Positions 1 to 9,291 of a stretch of DNA of 64,000 nucleotides are shown here, piece after piece (positions within the stretch are counted from its first letter, which is position 1; every line of letters begins with the position of its first letter). The DNA comes from an uncultured Porphyromonadaceae bacterium (GTDB lineage Bacteria > Bacteroidota > Bacteroidia > Bacteroidales > Muribaculaceae): assembly GCA_937921035.1 (NCBI GenBank), contig CALEUL010000061.1, forward strand, positions 62,001 to 126,000, in the 5' to 3' direction. The notes under the pieces were generated by a model. The model worked only from the letters and a program-made list of their open reading frames with translations. It was not told where the DNA came from and did not search any database. A program made the translations under genes and the position numbers.

Positions 1-871
1 GAGCCGGAGTAAACTGAGGCTCGGGCAGTTTTGTCCACGAGCGCGGATCCAGAAGATTTGCCGTCGCCGGCGCGTACAGCATGCCGAGCGAAGTGAATTC
101 GGTCCATATTCCGCTGGCAGAATAGAATATCACCACATTGCGGCCGTCAGGCGAAAGAACGCACTGCGGATTCTCGTTCACAAAAATAGGATAGGCCGAG
201 CGCATGCCATCCGAGTTTATCCACTGCCGTTCCCACTCATACTCCGGCAACGAGAGCATAACGCGCTCCGATTTAAGGGTATAGGGATTCTCCATCTCGG
301 CAATAAAAATGCACTGCGTCTCGCTTTCCACACGTCGCTTCTGCCAGCCGGACCACAGCATGTACAGTCTGCCTCCGCACGTGAAAGTGCTGGGATGAAT
401 AGAGAAGTTCCATTCGCGGTTTGTAATAACCGGTCCGTGGAGGGTCCATTCGCCTTCAAGAGGATTCTCCGAGGCGTTTTCCAGAACAAATATCTGATGA
501 TTGTCGGTGCTGTAACCGTCGTCGCCCTCAAAATAGATGTACCATTTGCCGTCAAAAAAGTTTATGTCCGGCGAATAAAACGTGCGCACTTTGCTTGTTC
601 GGCCGTCGAGAATCACTTTTTTCTTACCCTTGCCTATATCGGCCAGTTTAGGGGAGGCAAAGAGTGTGATAACGTCGATACTGTCGTTCTGTACGGTAAG
701 ATAGTACATGCCGTTATGATATATGGCACTCGGATAGCCAACGTTGTCGATAACAGCAGTCTCTCTGCCATCGGTTTTGCTGCCTCCGCACGAAACGAGG
801 GTAAAAGCCAGCGTCAGAAACAGCGGGAGAAGAAATGTAAAAGAACGGAAACGTCCGCGTATATGGTTCAT
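1..871 (-). CDS. GH43-like glycoside hydrolase lipoprotein, 3' end outside window
   Basis: The frame is open from the ATG at 871 to the window edge, so only the N-terminal 290 residues are seen. A signal peptide ends in a lipobox (LVSC, Cys28), so the mature protein should be a surface or periplasmic lipoprotein. The rest reads as five-bladed-propeller repeats of the GH43 type: a first blade HNGMYYL near residue 53, YSPDINFFDGKWYIYFEG in the second, and later FVNENPQ followed by FYSASGIWTEF, which resembles the NEGP general-acid segment and following strand of GH43 arabinofuranosidase/xylosidase-like enzymes. Family membership is from pattern recognition. Odd point: the usual first-blade Asp (as in ADP) reads Tyr46 in GYPSAIY, so the general base may be missing. 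It is transcribed away from the mannoside operon. Substrate unknown. Confidence 0.75.
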   Translation of the reverse strand, partial: MNHIRGRFRSFTFLLPLFLTLAFTLVSCGGSKTDGRETAVIDNVGYPSAIYHNGMYYLTVQNDSIDVITLFASPKLADIGKGKKKVILDGRTSKVRTFYSPDINFFDGKWYIYFEGDDGYSTDNHQIFVLENASENPLEGEWTLHGPVITNREWNFSIHPSTFTCGGRLYMLWSGWQKRRVESETQCIFIAEMENPYTLKSERVMLSLPEYEWERQWINSDGMRSAYPIFVNENPQCVLSPDGRNVVIFYSASGIWTEFTSLGMLYAPATANLLDPRSWTKLPEPQFTPA

Positions 872-905
872 GGTATCTGTATCTCTCTTTTAAATATAAC
901 GGATA

Positions 906-938
906 CAAAGTTAGCACAAAAAATTGACATACACCCAA
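906..938 (-). promoter_or_regulatory. Bacteroidetes-type promoter for the GH43-like gene
   Basis: Read on the minus strand, TAACTTTG lies at 913-906 and matches the TAnnTTTG -7 consensus, 34 bases upstream of the ATG at 871. A weak TTG at 938-936 sits 22 bases further up, slightly more than the usual spacing. Confidence 0.5.
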
Positions 939-1239
939 TTCCGCCGCCCTAATAAGGATATAATTTTTTTGTACTTTTCGGTCAATGCTGACCTATGTGT
1001 GCAAAAACATCCGATTTTAACATCTGTAGCGGTCTTTGAACAGAAATTCAGAATATATGAACGGTAATTTTTGGATTTCGCCACTATTTTTAGGTTATTT
1101 TGCACCCGAGAAAAGTGGTTTTCACCAATAGTATAAAGGTAATAATGAGGATGGGCCACAGCAGGTATGGCTTCGACGGGTAGGAAAGATTGTCAAGGGT
1201 TGCATTGATTAGTAAATTAAACCAATTGTTATACACACC
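939..1239. other. AT-rich divergent intergenic region
   Basis: About 300 bases between the GH43-like gene and the mannoside operon. It must contain the leader and promoter of the plus-strand operon, but I could not find an exact TAnnTTTG box at a sensible distance from 1240. A minus-strand frame at 911-1159 is AT-rich, has no recognisable domain and overlaps the promoter, so it is not called. Confidence 0.4.
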
Positions 1240-2781
1240 ATGAAAGTTAAATCAGACAAAGTGAAATCATCGCTTTTCCGGTTTCCGGGGTTTCTCTTCG
1301 GAGTATGCCTTGTTTTGCTTGCCGGAATGATGGTATCATGCGACGACGATTCGAATATAAAATCGTCGACACCTTTCAATCCAGCACTGCCGGTAACAGT
1401 AACGGGCTTTACCCCCGAGAGCGGCGGTTCGCAGGAAGAGATTATCATTAACGGCAGCAACTTCGGCAACGACAAAGACATTGTATCCGTATATATCGGA
1501 GGCAAAAAGGCCGTGGTTGTAAATGTGATGTCCGACAAACTGTTTGCATTCATTCCCGCCGGCGCCTACTCCGACAACGAGACCTACACAGGCGAAGTCG
1601 AAGTAGTCGTTACTCCCGAGAACGGTACCGAAGTCCGCGGCGTATCCGCCCGCCCGTTCCAGTATACTCCCAAAAAAGTTGTCGGCACGCTCTGCGGCTA
1701 CCGCAACGAAAACGACGACCAGGGAGAAGCATGGGGCTCGTTCGACGAGGTATGCGGTTTCAATGCCGAAGGCTGCATGGCCATCGACCCGCTCAACCCC
1801 GACATGCTCTATATGGCCTACGACCGTTCGGAAGGCATAATTGCCCGCCTCGACCTTAAGAACCGTGTAGCCGAACGCATAATGTCGGCCACAAAGTTCC
1901 AGACCAAGCGTCTGCGTAACATCGCCTTTACCAACGACGGCAAATACATGCTCGTCTCCACCGACCGCGACGACAACGCCCTCCACTCCACAAGTGTATG
2001 GATTGTTACCCGCAATGCCGACGGTACGTTCAGCGACCGCTCCTCGTGCCAGCCCCTTGCTTCATACAAGCAGTGCAACGGCGTGGCCGTACACCCCGTA
2101 AACGGCGAAATCTATTTCAACAGCTACGAGAACGGACAGCTGTTCCGCCTCGACTTCAACGACTACCTTAAAGTTCTCAACGGCGGTACCGACGCCAACG
2201 GCAATCCACTGAAGTGGACAGGATACCTCGAAGACGGCGCGTTCAAGGAACTGTTCAAGATCATGGACCCCAGCTATGAGTTCCAGATCACAATACACCC
2301 CTCCGGCGATTACGCCTACCTGACGGTTATCAACCGCGACTATATCCTGCGTACCGACTACGACTGGAGCAAGAAAGAATTCACCACTCCGTATATCATC
2401 GCCGGCGCCAACGGTATGCCCGACTGGACCGATGCCGTAGGCAGCAACGCCCGCCTGCACCGTCCCTATCAGGGCACTTTCGTAAAAAATCCCGAATATG
2501 AGGCTGAAGGACGTTCCGACGTATACGATTACTATTTTTCCGACTGTCTCAATTTCTGTGTCCGTTACATAACTCCCGACGGCCTTGTGCGCACCTTTGC
2601 CGGACGCGCACCCTCCACAAACGGCAACATATGGGGTACCGAAAACGGCGACTTGCGCCAGCAGGCACGTTTCCGTGACGTAACAGGCCTTACCTACGAC
2701 GAACAGCGCGACTGTTTCTATGTGCTGGACCACAACAACCGTAGCGTGCGTACCATAGGCATGGAAACTAACGAGGAGTAA
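1240..2781 (+). CDS. IPT/TIG and NHL-type propeller lipoprotein of a SusC/D operon
   Basis: 513 residues. The N-terminus is a lipoprotein signal ending at Cys34 (MVSC followed by DDD). Residues about 50-135 form an IPT/TIG immunoglobulin-like domain (VTGFTPESGGSQEEIIINGSNFG), and the remainder has repeated NHL/SMP-30-like propeller strands (MAIDPLNPDMLYMAYD, VAVHPVNGEIYFNSY, GLTYDEQRDCFYVLDHNN). Such IPT/TIG-NHL lipoproteins are commonly encoded next to SusC/SusD pairs in Bacteroidales and are thought to help bind glycan at the surface. It is the first gene of the operon, 20 bases ahead of susC. The exact ligand is unknown; an enzymatic lactonase-like role is a less likely alternative. Confidence 0.8.
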   Translation: MKVKSDKVKSSLFRFPGFLFGVCLVLLAGMMVSCDDDSNIKSSTPFNPALPVTVTGFTPESGGSQEEIIINGSNFGNDKDIVSVYIGGKKAVVVNVMSDKLFAFIPAGAYSDNETYTGEVEVVVTPENGTEVRGVSARPFQYTPKKVVGTLCGYRNENDDQGEAWGSFDEVCGFNAEGCMAIDPLNPDMLYMAYDRSEGIIARLDLKNRVAERIMSATKFQTKRLRNIAFTNDGKYMLVSTDRDDNALHSTSVWIVTRNADGTFSDRSSCQPLASYKQCNGVAVHPVNGEIYFNSYENGQLFRLDFNDYLKVLNGGTDANGNPLKWTGYLEDGAFKELFKIMDPSYEFQITIHPSGDYAYLTVINRDYILRTDYDWSKKEFTTPYIIAGANGMPDWTDAVGSNARLHRPYQGTFVKNPEYEAEGRSDVYDYYFSDCLNFCVRYITPDGLVRTFAGRAPSTNGNIWGTENGDLRQQARFRDVTGLTYDEQRDCFYVLDHNNRSVRTIGMETNEE

Positions 2782-2801
2782 CTAACAAAAACATTCAGCA
2801 A

Positions 2802-5800
2802 ATGAAACAGCGAATATCAGTGCTTTTAGCCGCAGCGGCGCTTACCGCAGCCTCGGCGACAGCCAAAGTATATACCGGTACCGTTATGAGCGCAGCCGAC
2901 GGAGAACCGCTTATCGGAGCTTCGGTAGTTGCCAAGGACGCCAAAGTTGGCGTGGTAACCGACATCGACGGCAACTTCTCCATCGACATACCGGACAACT
3001 GCAAATTCCTCGTAATATCCTACGTTGGCATGCAGAACGCGGAGCTGCCGGTACGCAGCCTCGCACGAAACAACAATGAAATAAAACTCGAGGAAGTTCC
3101 CAACGCCCTCAACGAAGTAGTTGTAACAGGTATGGGCAGCCGTAAGAAAATCACACTTACCGGTGCCGTTACCAATGTGGACGTTGTGGACATGAAACAC
3201 TACAATTCCTCCAATCTGTCCAACGCCCTTGCCGGTAACGTTCCTGGCGTTATTGCCATGCAGACTTCCGGCCAGCCCGGCAAAAACCGCTCTGAATTCT
3301 GGATCCGCGGTATCTCCACCTTCGGTGCCGGCGCAAGCGCATATATCCTTGTAGACGGTTTCGAGCGCGAGAGCATCGACGACCTCAACATCGAGGATAT
3401 CGAGACATTCACGGTGCTGAAAGACGCCTCGGCAACCGCTATATACGGTTCCAAGGGCGCAAACGGCGTTGTCCTCATCACTACAAAGCACGGTAAGGCC
3501 GGTAAGGTGAAAGTGAACGCCAAATTCGAGAGTTCGTACAACACTCGCACAAAGACTCCTGAATTCGTCGATGGCGTAACATATGCCACCCTGCTCAACG
3601 AGGCATATATCACGCGCAGCCGCGGCCAGTATTACTCGCCTGCCGAGATAGAACTGTTCCGCACAGGTCTGGACCCCGACCTGTATCCCAACGTAGACTG
3701 GAAAAACCTTATCCTCAAGGACGGAGCCATGAGCTACCGCGCCAATGTCAATCTCAGCGGCGGCGGCAACACCGTGCGCTACTATGCCTCCATCTCCTAC
3801 GTCAACGACGAGGGTATGTACAAAACCGACGCAACCCTGCGCGACAAGTACAACACCAACGCAAACTACAACCGCTGGAACTACCGTCTGAATGTCGACA
3901 TCGACCTCACGTCCACTACCCTCCTGCGTCTGGGCACATCGGGCGACCTCTCGCTGCGTAACTCGCCGGGCATGGGCGACAACGACACCTGGAACTCGCT
4001 TTTCGGCTACAACGCCATCCTGACGCCCATCATGTACTCCAACGGCTACGTGCCTATGATCAACATGGGCCGCGACGACCTCCGCACAAACCCCTGGGTA
4101 ATGACTACCCAGACGGGCTATAACCAGGAATGGAACAACAACCTGCAGAACAACGTATCGCTCGAACAGGACCTCAAATTCATCACACAGGGCCTCAAAT
4201 TCATCGGCCGCTTCGGCTACGATACCTACAACTACAACTACATCAACCATTCGCAGCAGCCCGAACGCTGGTATGCCAACGGCCGCGACAAACAAACCGG
4301 CGAAATCATCTTCGATAAAATCAAGGATAAGGTGGACATGCACCAGAGCTCCGGCAACGACGGCTCTCGCCGAATCTTCCTTGACCTTCTTCTGAGCTAC
4401 AACCGCTCCTTCGGCAAGAACAACACAGGCGCCAACCTGAAGTACACCTACGACAACAGCATTGCCACTCAGAACATCGGCGAGGACATCAAAAACGGTG
4501 TGGCCCGCAAGAACATGGCTCTTGCCGGACAGGTATACTACAACTGGGACTCCCGATACTTCGTCGACTTCAACTTCGGCTACAACGGCTCCGAAAACTT
4601 TGCCGACGGACACCGCTTCGGCTTCTTCCCCGCCGTTTCGGGCGCATGGAACATCACAGGCGAAAAATTCATGGAGCCGGTGCGCTGGCTCAACATGCTC
4701 AAGATCCGCTACTCCTGGGGCCGTGTGGGAAACGACCGCATGAACGACCGTTTCCCCTACCTGTACACTATCGACTACTCAGGCGACAACGTCTACAACT
4801 TCGGTACAGTAGGCACCCCCACCCGTCCCGAATACATGCACGGCGTACACTACTCCTCCCTGGCTTCCAGGAATGTAACATGGGAAGTGGCCACCAAGCA
4901 GGACGTCGGTATCGATATCTCGCTGTTCAACAACCGCTTTTCCCTCACCGCCGACTACTTCCACGAGAAACGTACAGGCATCTACATGCAGCGTAACTTC
5001 CTTCCCGGCTACCTCGGTCTTGAGCAGGCTCCCTCGGCCAACGTGGGCGCTGTAAAACAGGAAGGTGTCGACGGCAACTTCCGCTTCGAAAACCGCTTCG
5101 GAGAGACAAACCTCACAGTTCGCGGTAACCTCACCTACAGCAAGAACACCATTCTCAACTACGACGTAGAGAACAACGTTTATCCCTACCAGTACCAGAC
5201 CGGCTATCGCGTGAACCAGCTCCGCGGCCTCGTTGCCGAAGGCCTCTTCACCGACTACGACGACATCCGCAACTCGCCCAAACAGATGTTCGGCGATGTG
5301 CAGCCCGGCGATATCAAGTACCGCGACGTTAACGGCGACGGCATTGTCGACGGCAACGACGAAGTAGCCATCGGCGCCACAACCACACCTAACCTTGTAT
5401 ACGGCCTCGGCGCATCGCTCAACTGGAAAGGCTTCGACTTCAACGTCCACTTCCAGGGAACCGGTAAATCCAGCATGCTCATGAACGGCAAAACCGTATG
5501 GGCCTTCAGCCAGGACCGCTACGGCCAGATTCTCAGCGACCTCGTAGAGGACCGCTGGGTGGACAAAGAGACCGCCGCCACACTCGGCATCCCCGCCAAC
5601 GAAAACCCCAACGCAAGCTACCCCCGTCTGGTGCTGTGCGAAAATAACGCCAGTCATAACAACTACCGCGCATCGTCGTACTGGATGCGCGATGTAAGCT
5701 ACCTCCGCCTTAAAAACCTCGAGATCGGCTACTCGCTGCCACAGGGTGTGCTCAACTCACTCCACCTCGAAAACTTCCGCGTATATCTCCAGGGTACGAA

Positions 5801-5912
5801 CGTGCTGACATGGAGCAGCTTCAAGCTCTGGGATCCAGAAATGGGCAGCAGCAACGGCGAAGCATATCCTATCACCCGCACCTTCACCGCAGGTATTCAA
5901 ATCAATCTCTAA
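2802..5912 (+). CDS. SusC/RagA-family TonB-dependent outer-membrane transporter
   Basis: 1036 residues, the usual size for SusC proteins. A cleavable signal peptide (about residues 1-22) is followed by a carboxypeptidase-regulatory-like domain (GTVMSAADGEPLIGASVVAK; DIDGNFSIDIP), then the plug domain beginning near NEVVVTGMGSRKK and containing the SusC signature DASATAIYGSKGANGVVLITTK broken over the family's conserved stretch. The C-terminus TFTAGIQINL ends in the aromatic/hydrophobic pattern expected of the last barrel strand. It imports oligosaccharides captured by its SusD lid using TonB energy. The next gene is the matching SusD, 13 bases downstream. With GH125 in the same operon, an alpha-mannoside substrate is inferred. 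Confidence 0.95.
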   Translation: MKQRISVLLAAAALTAASATAKVYTGTVMSAADGEPLIGASVVAKDAKVGVVTDIDGNFSIDIPDNCKFLVISYVGMQNAELPVRSLARNNNEIKLEEVPNALNEVVVTGMGSRKKITLTGAVTNVDVVDMKHYNSSNLSNALAGNVPGVIAMQTSGQPGKNRSEFWIRGISTFGAGASAYILVDGFERESIDDLNIEDIETFTVLKDASATAIYGSKGANGVVLITTKHGKAGKVKVNAKFESSYNTRTKTPEFVDGVTYATLLNEAYITRSRGQYYSPAEIELFRTGLDPDLYPNVDWKNLILKDGAMSYRANVNLSGGGNTVRYYASISYVNDEGMYKTDATLRDKYNTNANYNRWNYRLNVDIDLTSTTLLRLGTSGDLSLRNSPGMGDNDTWNSLFGYNAILTPIMYSNGYVPMINMGRDDLRTNPWVMTTQTGYNQEWNNNLQNNVSLEQDLKFITQGLKFIGRFGYDTYNYNYINHSQQPERWYANGRDKQTGEIIFDKIKDKVDMHQSSGNDGSRRIFLDLLLSYNRSFGKNNTGANLKYTYDNSIATQNIGEDIKNGVARKNMALAGQVYYNWDSRYFVDFNFGYNGSENFADGHRFGFFPAVSGAWNITGEKFMEPVRWLNMLKIRYSWGRVGNDRMNDRFPYLYTIDYSGDNVYNFGTVGTPTRPEYMHGVHYSSLASRNVTWEVATKQDVGIDISLFNNRFSLTADYFHEKRTGIYMQRNFLPGYLGLEQAPSANVGAVKQEGVDGNFRFENRFGETNLTVRGNLTYSKNTILNYDVENNVYPYQYQTGYRVNQLRGLVAEGLFTDYDDIRNSPKQMFGDVQPGDIKYRDVNGDGIVDGNDEVAIGATTTPNLVYGLGASLNWKGFDFNVHFQGTGKSSMLMNGKTVWAFSQDRYGQILSDLVEDRWVDKETAATLGIPANENPNASYPRLVLCENNASHNNYRASSYWMRDVSYLRLKNLEIGYSLPQGVLNSLHLENFRVYLQGTNVLTWSSFKLWDPEMGSSNGEAYPITRTFTAGIQINL

Positions 5913-5925
5913 TCAATTGCCAATC

Positions 5926-8100
5926 ATGAAAAAATATATAGTCAAATCTGCCGGTGTGATGGCCGTGGCTCTCTGCGGCGCTCTCACGGCATGCGAAGAC
6001 GTTCTCGATTCGGACAAGTACTTCGACGACCGCCGTACTCTCGAATCGGTATTCACCGACATCAACCAGACAAACGGCTGGCTTGCCCAGGCATACGGCT
6101 ACCTGCGCACCGACCTTGCCGATGTAATCACCAAAGAAAGCGGCGGTGTGGGTCTGCACTGCTTCTCGGACGACTACTACTTCGGCGACCGCGACGTGCG
6201 CTACGACAACAAATGGAACACAATGGAATCGTACAATGCCTTCAAACAGGGCAGCTACGACGAGAACTATGGTTCCAACTTCTGGATCAGCGCCTACCGT
6301 GGCATCTACCAGGCTTCTGTTTTCATACATAACGTAGACCTCAACACGGCTCTCACAAAAGAGCAGGTACTCGACCTCAAGGGCCAGGCACGATTCGTGC
6401 GCGCCTACTACTACTGGCTGCTGCTCCGTCGCTACGGTCCTGTGCCCATCATGCCCGACGAAGGCGCCGACTACACCCTCGACTACAGCGAGCTTTCCAT
6501 TCCCCGCAGCACATACGAGGAAGTTGCCGAATTCATCGGCGAAGAAATGGTGCAGGCAGCCAATGAACTCCAGACCTGGAGCCGCTTCACCGGCAACACC
6601 AGCTCGGAAAATCTGGCACGCCCCACACGCGGCGCTGCCCTCGCAACCCGCGCCCTCGCCTATATCTACGCCGCCAGCCCTCTTGCTAACGGCCAGCTTG
6701 CCAACGGCGACCATCCGGCAGGTGTAAGCGACGGTTTTGCAAAATCGTTCCTCGACTTCGACGGCAAACCCCTCCTGGGCCTCGAATATGACGAATCCAA
6801 GTGGGCACGCGCCGCTGCCGCATGCCGCGACGTCATCGAATGCCCCTCCAACTACGAACTGTTCCACGTAGGTGTCAACAACGTTGACAACCGCACCACC
6901 GGCTACCCTGTAACCATCCCGCCATACAAGGACGGCGACTTCTCCGAAAAGAACTGGCCGGAAGGCTATGCCGACATCGACCCGTATCTGTCGTACCGCG
7001 ACTTCTTCAACGGCGTAGCCGACCTCGGCAACTCCGAGATTATCTTCAGCCGCGGCTACAACGTGGGCACAAGCCGCCACACCGGCATAGACGCATTTGT
7101 ATCGCACCAGATGCCTAACTCGCTCTTCGGCTTCAACTGCCACGGCCTCACACAGAAGATGGTGGACGCCTACTACATGCTCGACGGCTCCGACTGCCCC
7201 GGCAAAGACAGCGAAATGAACGGCGGCGACGGTTCGGAACGCCGTACCGGTTGGACTACCAACGCACGCGGCCAATATCCCTACACCAAATATCCTCCTT
7301 TAGGACAGGGCGTGTCGATGCAGTACGCCGAACGCGAACCCCGCTTCTATGCTTCGGTCGCATTCAACGGTTCGTACTGGTGGAACGCCAACCCCGACAA
7401 GAGCAGCCACTATATGCAGGTATACTACTGGCGAGGCACCACAACATCGGGAACCGGCGACAACGCCGAAGTGCAGAACAACGGCTACACAAACAGCTGC
7501 TACTACCTCCGCACCGGTATCGGCTGTAAGAAATATGTCAATCCTTCCGACTGGCGCTCGGTCCGCAACGGCGAAGACTACTCCAACATCAAAGAGAAGT
7601 GGGAACCGGCAATCCGCTATGCCGACATCCTGCTGATGTACGCCGAAGCCCTGAACGAACTCTCCGGCAGCTACACTGTTCCCTCTTGGGATGGCTCGCA
7701 GATGTACACCGTATCGCGCGACATCAATGAAATCAAGCGCGGTATCCGTCCCGTTCGCATCCGCGCCGGTATACCCGACTACACATCTGCCGAATATGGC
7801 GACCAGAACCTACTTCGCGCCAAAATCAAACGCGAGCGTATGATCGAATTCCTCGCCGAAGGCAAGCGCTACTACGACCTTCGCCGCTGGATGGACGCTC
7901 CCGTGGAAGAATCCAAGACAGTGTACGGCTGCAACGTGCTCATGACTGCCAAACAGCAGGACGAATTCCAGAAAATCGTGCCCGTATACAATCTTCCCAC
8001 CGTGTTCTCCGACAAGATGTACTTCTGGCCCATCAGCTTCGACGAGCTGAAACGCAACCGCCAGCTGGTACAGAACCCCGGATGGAAATATTTCGATTAA
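5926..8100 (+). CDS. SusD/RagB-family glycan-binding lipoprotein (long form)
   Basis: 724 residues from the ATG at 5926 (a TTG nine bases upstream is in frame but a poorer start). Lipobox ALTAC near residue 23, then the SusD N-terminal domain and TPR-like helices (AYYYWLLLRRYGPVPIMP), and the C-terminal RagB/SusD domain with WEPAIRYADILLMYAEALNE and KIKRERMIEFLAEGKRYYDL, both hallmark segments. Ends ...QNPGWKYFD as typical. SusD forms the lid of the SusC transporter and selects the glycan at the cell surface. At 724 residues it is longer than the 500-600 usual for the family; the extra length is spread through loops around residues 280-520, which may shape an enlarged binding face. Confidence 0.93.
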   Translation: MKKYIVKSAGVMAVALCGALTACEDVLDSDKYFDDRRTLESVFTDINQTNGWLAQAYGYLRTDLADVITKESGGVGLHCFSDDYYFGDRDVRYDNKWNTMESYNAFKQGSYDENYGSNFWISAYRGIYQASVFIHNVDLNTALTKEQVLDLKGQARFVRAYYYWLLLRRYGPVPIMPDEGADYTLDYSELSIPRSTYEEVAEFIGEEMVQAANELQTWSRFTGNTSSENLARPTRGAALATRALAYIYAASPLANGQLANGDHPAGVSDGFAKSFLDFDGKPLLGLEYDESKWARAAAACRDVIECPSNYELFHVGVNNVDNRTTGYPVTIPPYKDGDFSEKNWPEGYADIDPYLSYRDFFNGVADLGNSEIIFSRGYNVGTSRHTGIDAFVSHQMPNSLFGFNCHGLTQKMVDAYYMLDGSDCPGKDSEMNGGDGSERRTGWTTNARGQYPYTKYPPLGQGVSMQYAEREPRFYASVAFNGSYWWNANPDKSSHYMQVYYWRGTTTSGTGDNAEVQNNGYTNSCYYLRTGIGCKKYVNPSDWRSVRNGEDYSNIKEKWEPAIRYADILLMYAEALNELSGSYTVPSWDGSQMYTVSRDINEIKRGIRPVRIRAGIPDYTSAEYGDQNLLRAKIKRERMIEFLAEGKRYYDLRRWMDAPVEESKTVYGCNVLMTAKQQDEFQKIVPVYNLPTVFSDKMYFWPISFDELKRNRQLVQNPGWKYFD

Positions 8101-8124
8101 TCACCATATAATCCCGACAGCAAT

Positions 8125-9177
8125 ATGTCCAAGACATTATTATACATACCGGCCCTGCTCGCTGCAAGCGCTATCGCCGTTGCAACCACTTCCTGCAACA
8201 ACGACTGGGAAGACGAACAGTACGAGCACTACGTGAGCTTCAAAGCTCCTTTGGCCACCGAGGGCAGCAATGTGGGAGTAACCACCGTTTACGTGCCCTT
8301 CACCCGCAGCAACGAAGACGGCACACCGCTCTACGGCACCGAAGGCGAATCGCACTACGACCTTCCTGTTCTTGTGAGCGGTTCCACCAACAACCCCAAC
8401 GACATCAATGTCAACATCGCCCACTCCGACACGCTGCCCATACTCAACAACGAGCGCTTCAGCACCCGCACCGACTTGTGGTACAACGACATGTGGGACT
8501 ACGCCGATGTACCCACGACAATCGCCATCAAGGGCGGCGATAATAAATCGCTGCTGCGCGTCCGTTTCCACTTCAATGGCATCGACCTTGCAGAACGCTA
8601 CGTTCTGCCCCTCACGGTAGCTCCTGGCGAAGGCTATCTGCGCAACCCCCGCAAGAACTACGCCACCGCCATGCTGCGCGTACTGCCTTTCACAACATAT
8701 TCCGGAATATACCAGGCCGGCAACCTTAAGTTCTACATCGTTTCCGGCGGCGTTAACGACACCGAGCCGGGCGCAATGACAACGGTGCAGACGTATGTAG
8801 TGAACGCAAACACGGTGTTCTTCTATGCCGGCTCCTTCGACGAAGACAGCCAGCTGCGCAGGAACTTCAAAATTTATGCGACCTTCACACCCAGCACCCC
8901 CGACGGCAAGCGTGGCGACGTTATGTTATCCTGCGATAATCCCGACATGAAATTCTCGCAGAACAAGGTTGCAAAATTCACTATCCTCGAGCAGGACGAT
9001 GAAGTGCAGAGCTATATAATGCGCCGCACTGTGATTATCAACGACATCGACTATACCTTCACCGACTACATGTCGGCTCCCGGCTCTGAAATCACCTACA
9101 ACGTTGTAGGTACTCTTGCAATGGAACGCAAGCTCAACACCCAGATGCCCGAGGAAGACCAGATCTCCTTCGAATAA
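8125..9177 (+). CDS. Putative surface glycan-binding lipoprotein (DUF1735/DUF4361-like)
   Basis: 350 residues. Lipoprotein signal with TTSC near residue 24. The first half (VSFKAPLATEGSN, YDLPVLVSGSTNN, RYVLPLTVAPGEGY) has the layout of DUF1735-type domains found in surface glycan-binding proteins, and the second half starts at PFTTYSGIYQAG, resembling the DUF4361/DUF4973-type domain that follows. It is the third open reading frame after susC-susD with only 24 bases of spacing, the position where SGBP or SusE/F-like proteins normally lie. It probably binds the target glycan and presents it to SusCD. The family assignment is from memory of motif layout, not from a search. Confidence 0.65.
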   Translation: MSKTLLYIPALLAASAIAVATTSCNNDWEDEQYEHYVSFKAPLATEGSNVGVTTVYVPFTRSNEDGTPLYGTEGESHYDLPVLVSGSTNNPNDINVNIAHSDTLPILNNERFSTRTDLWYNDMWDYADVPTTIAIKGGDNKSLLRVRFHFNGIDLAERYVLPLTVAPGEGYLRNPRKNYATAMLRVLPFTTYSGIYQAGNLKFYIVSGGVNDTEPGAMTTVQTYVVNANTVFFYAGSFDEDSQLRRNFKIYATFTPSTPDGKRGDVMLSCDNPDMKFSQNKVAKFTILEQDDEVQSYIMRRTVIINDIDYTFTDYMSAPGSEITYNVVGTLAMERKLNTQMPEEDQISFE

Positions 9178-9183
9178 GCCGAA

Positions 9184-9276
9184 ATGACAAACCGACTTAT
9201 AATAACCGCCGCGTCGGCCGCCGCCTTTATGGCGCCGGCCGACGTGCCGGCTTTATACAGCACTAATTTCCAATAG
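9184..9276 (+). pseudogene. 30-codon remnant resembling the start of the GH125 gene
   Basis: ATG at 9184 begins a frame of 30 codons ended by TAG at 9274. The first 13 residues (MTNRLIITAASAA) match the GH125 start (MTKRIYIAALSAI) at seven positions, and the underlying bases are also alike. It reads like a signal-peptide start with nothing behind it, so it may be the scar of a lost tandem copy; it could equally be an unrelated short frame or a leader peptide. Confidence 0.35.
9234..9251 (+). other. Hairpin GCCGGC-6-GCCGGC between operon genes
   Basis: Two copies of the self-complementary hexamer GCCGGC separated by six bases can form a 6-bp stem, followed by TTTATA. It could be a weak attenuator or a transcript-stabilising stem between the binding-protein gene and GH125. 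Confidence 0.35.
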
Positions 9277-9291
9277 ACAACCCATATATCA

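Noticed and set aside
911..1159. 82-codon minus frame in the divergent intergenic region
   Set aside because: Overlaps a promoter, AT-rich, no domain or neighbour support.
2826..4613. Long open frame (595 codons) opposite susC
   Set aside because: It is the mirror of a GC-rich third-position coding strand; the product is Val/Ala-rich without domains, and susC on the other strand is unambiguous.
5902..7275. 457-codon frame opposite susD
   Set aside because: No recognisable motif; susD on the plus strand is certain.
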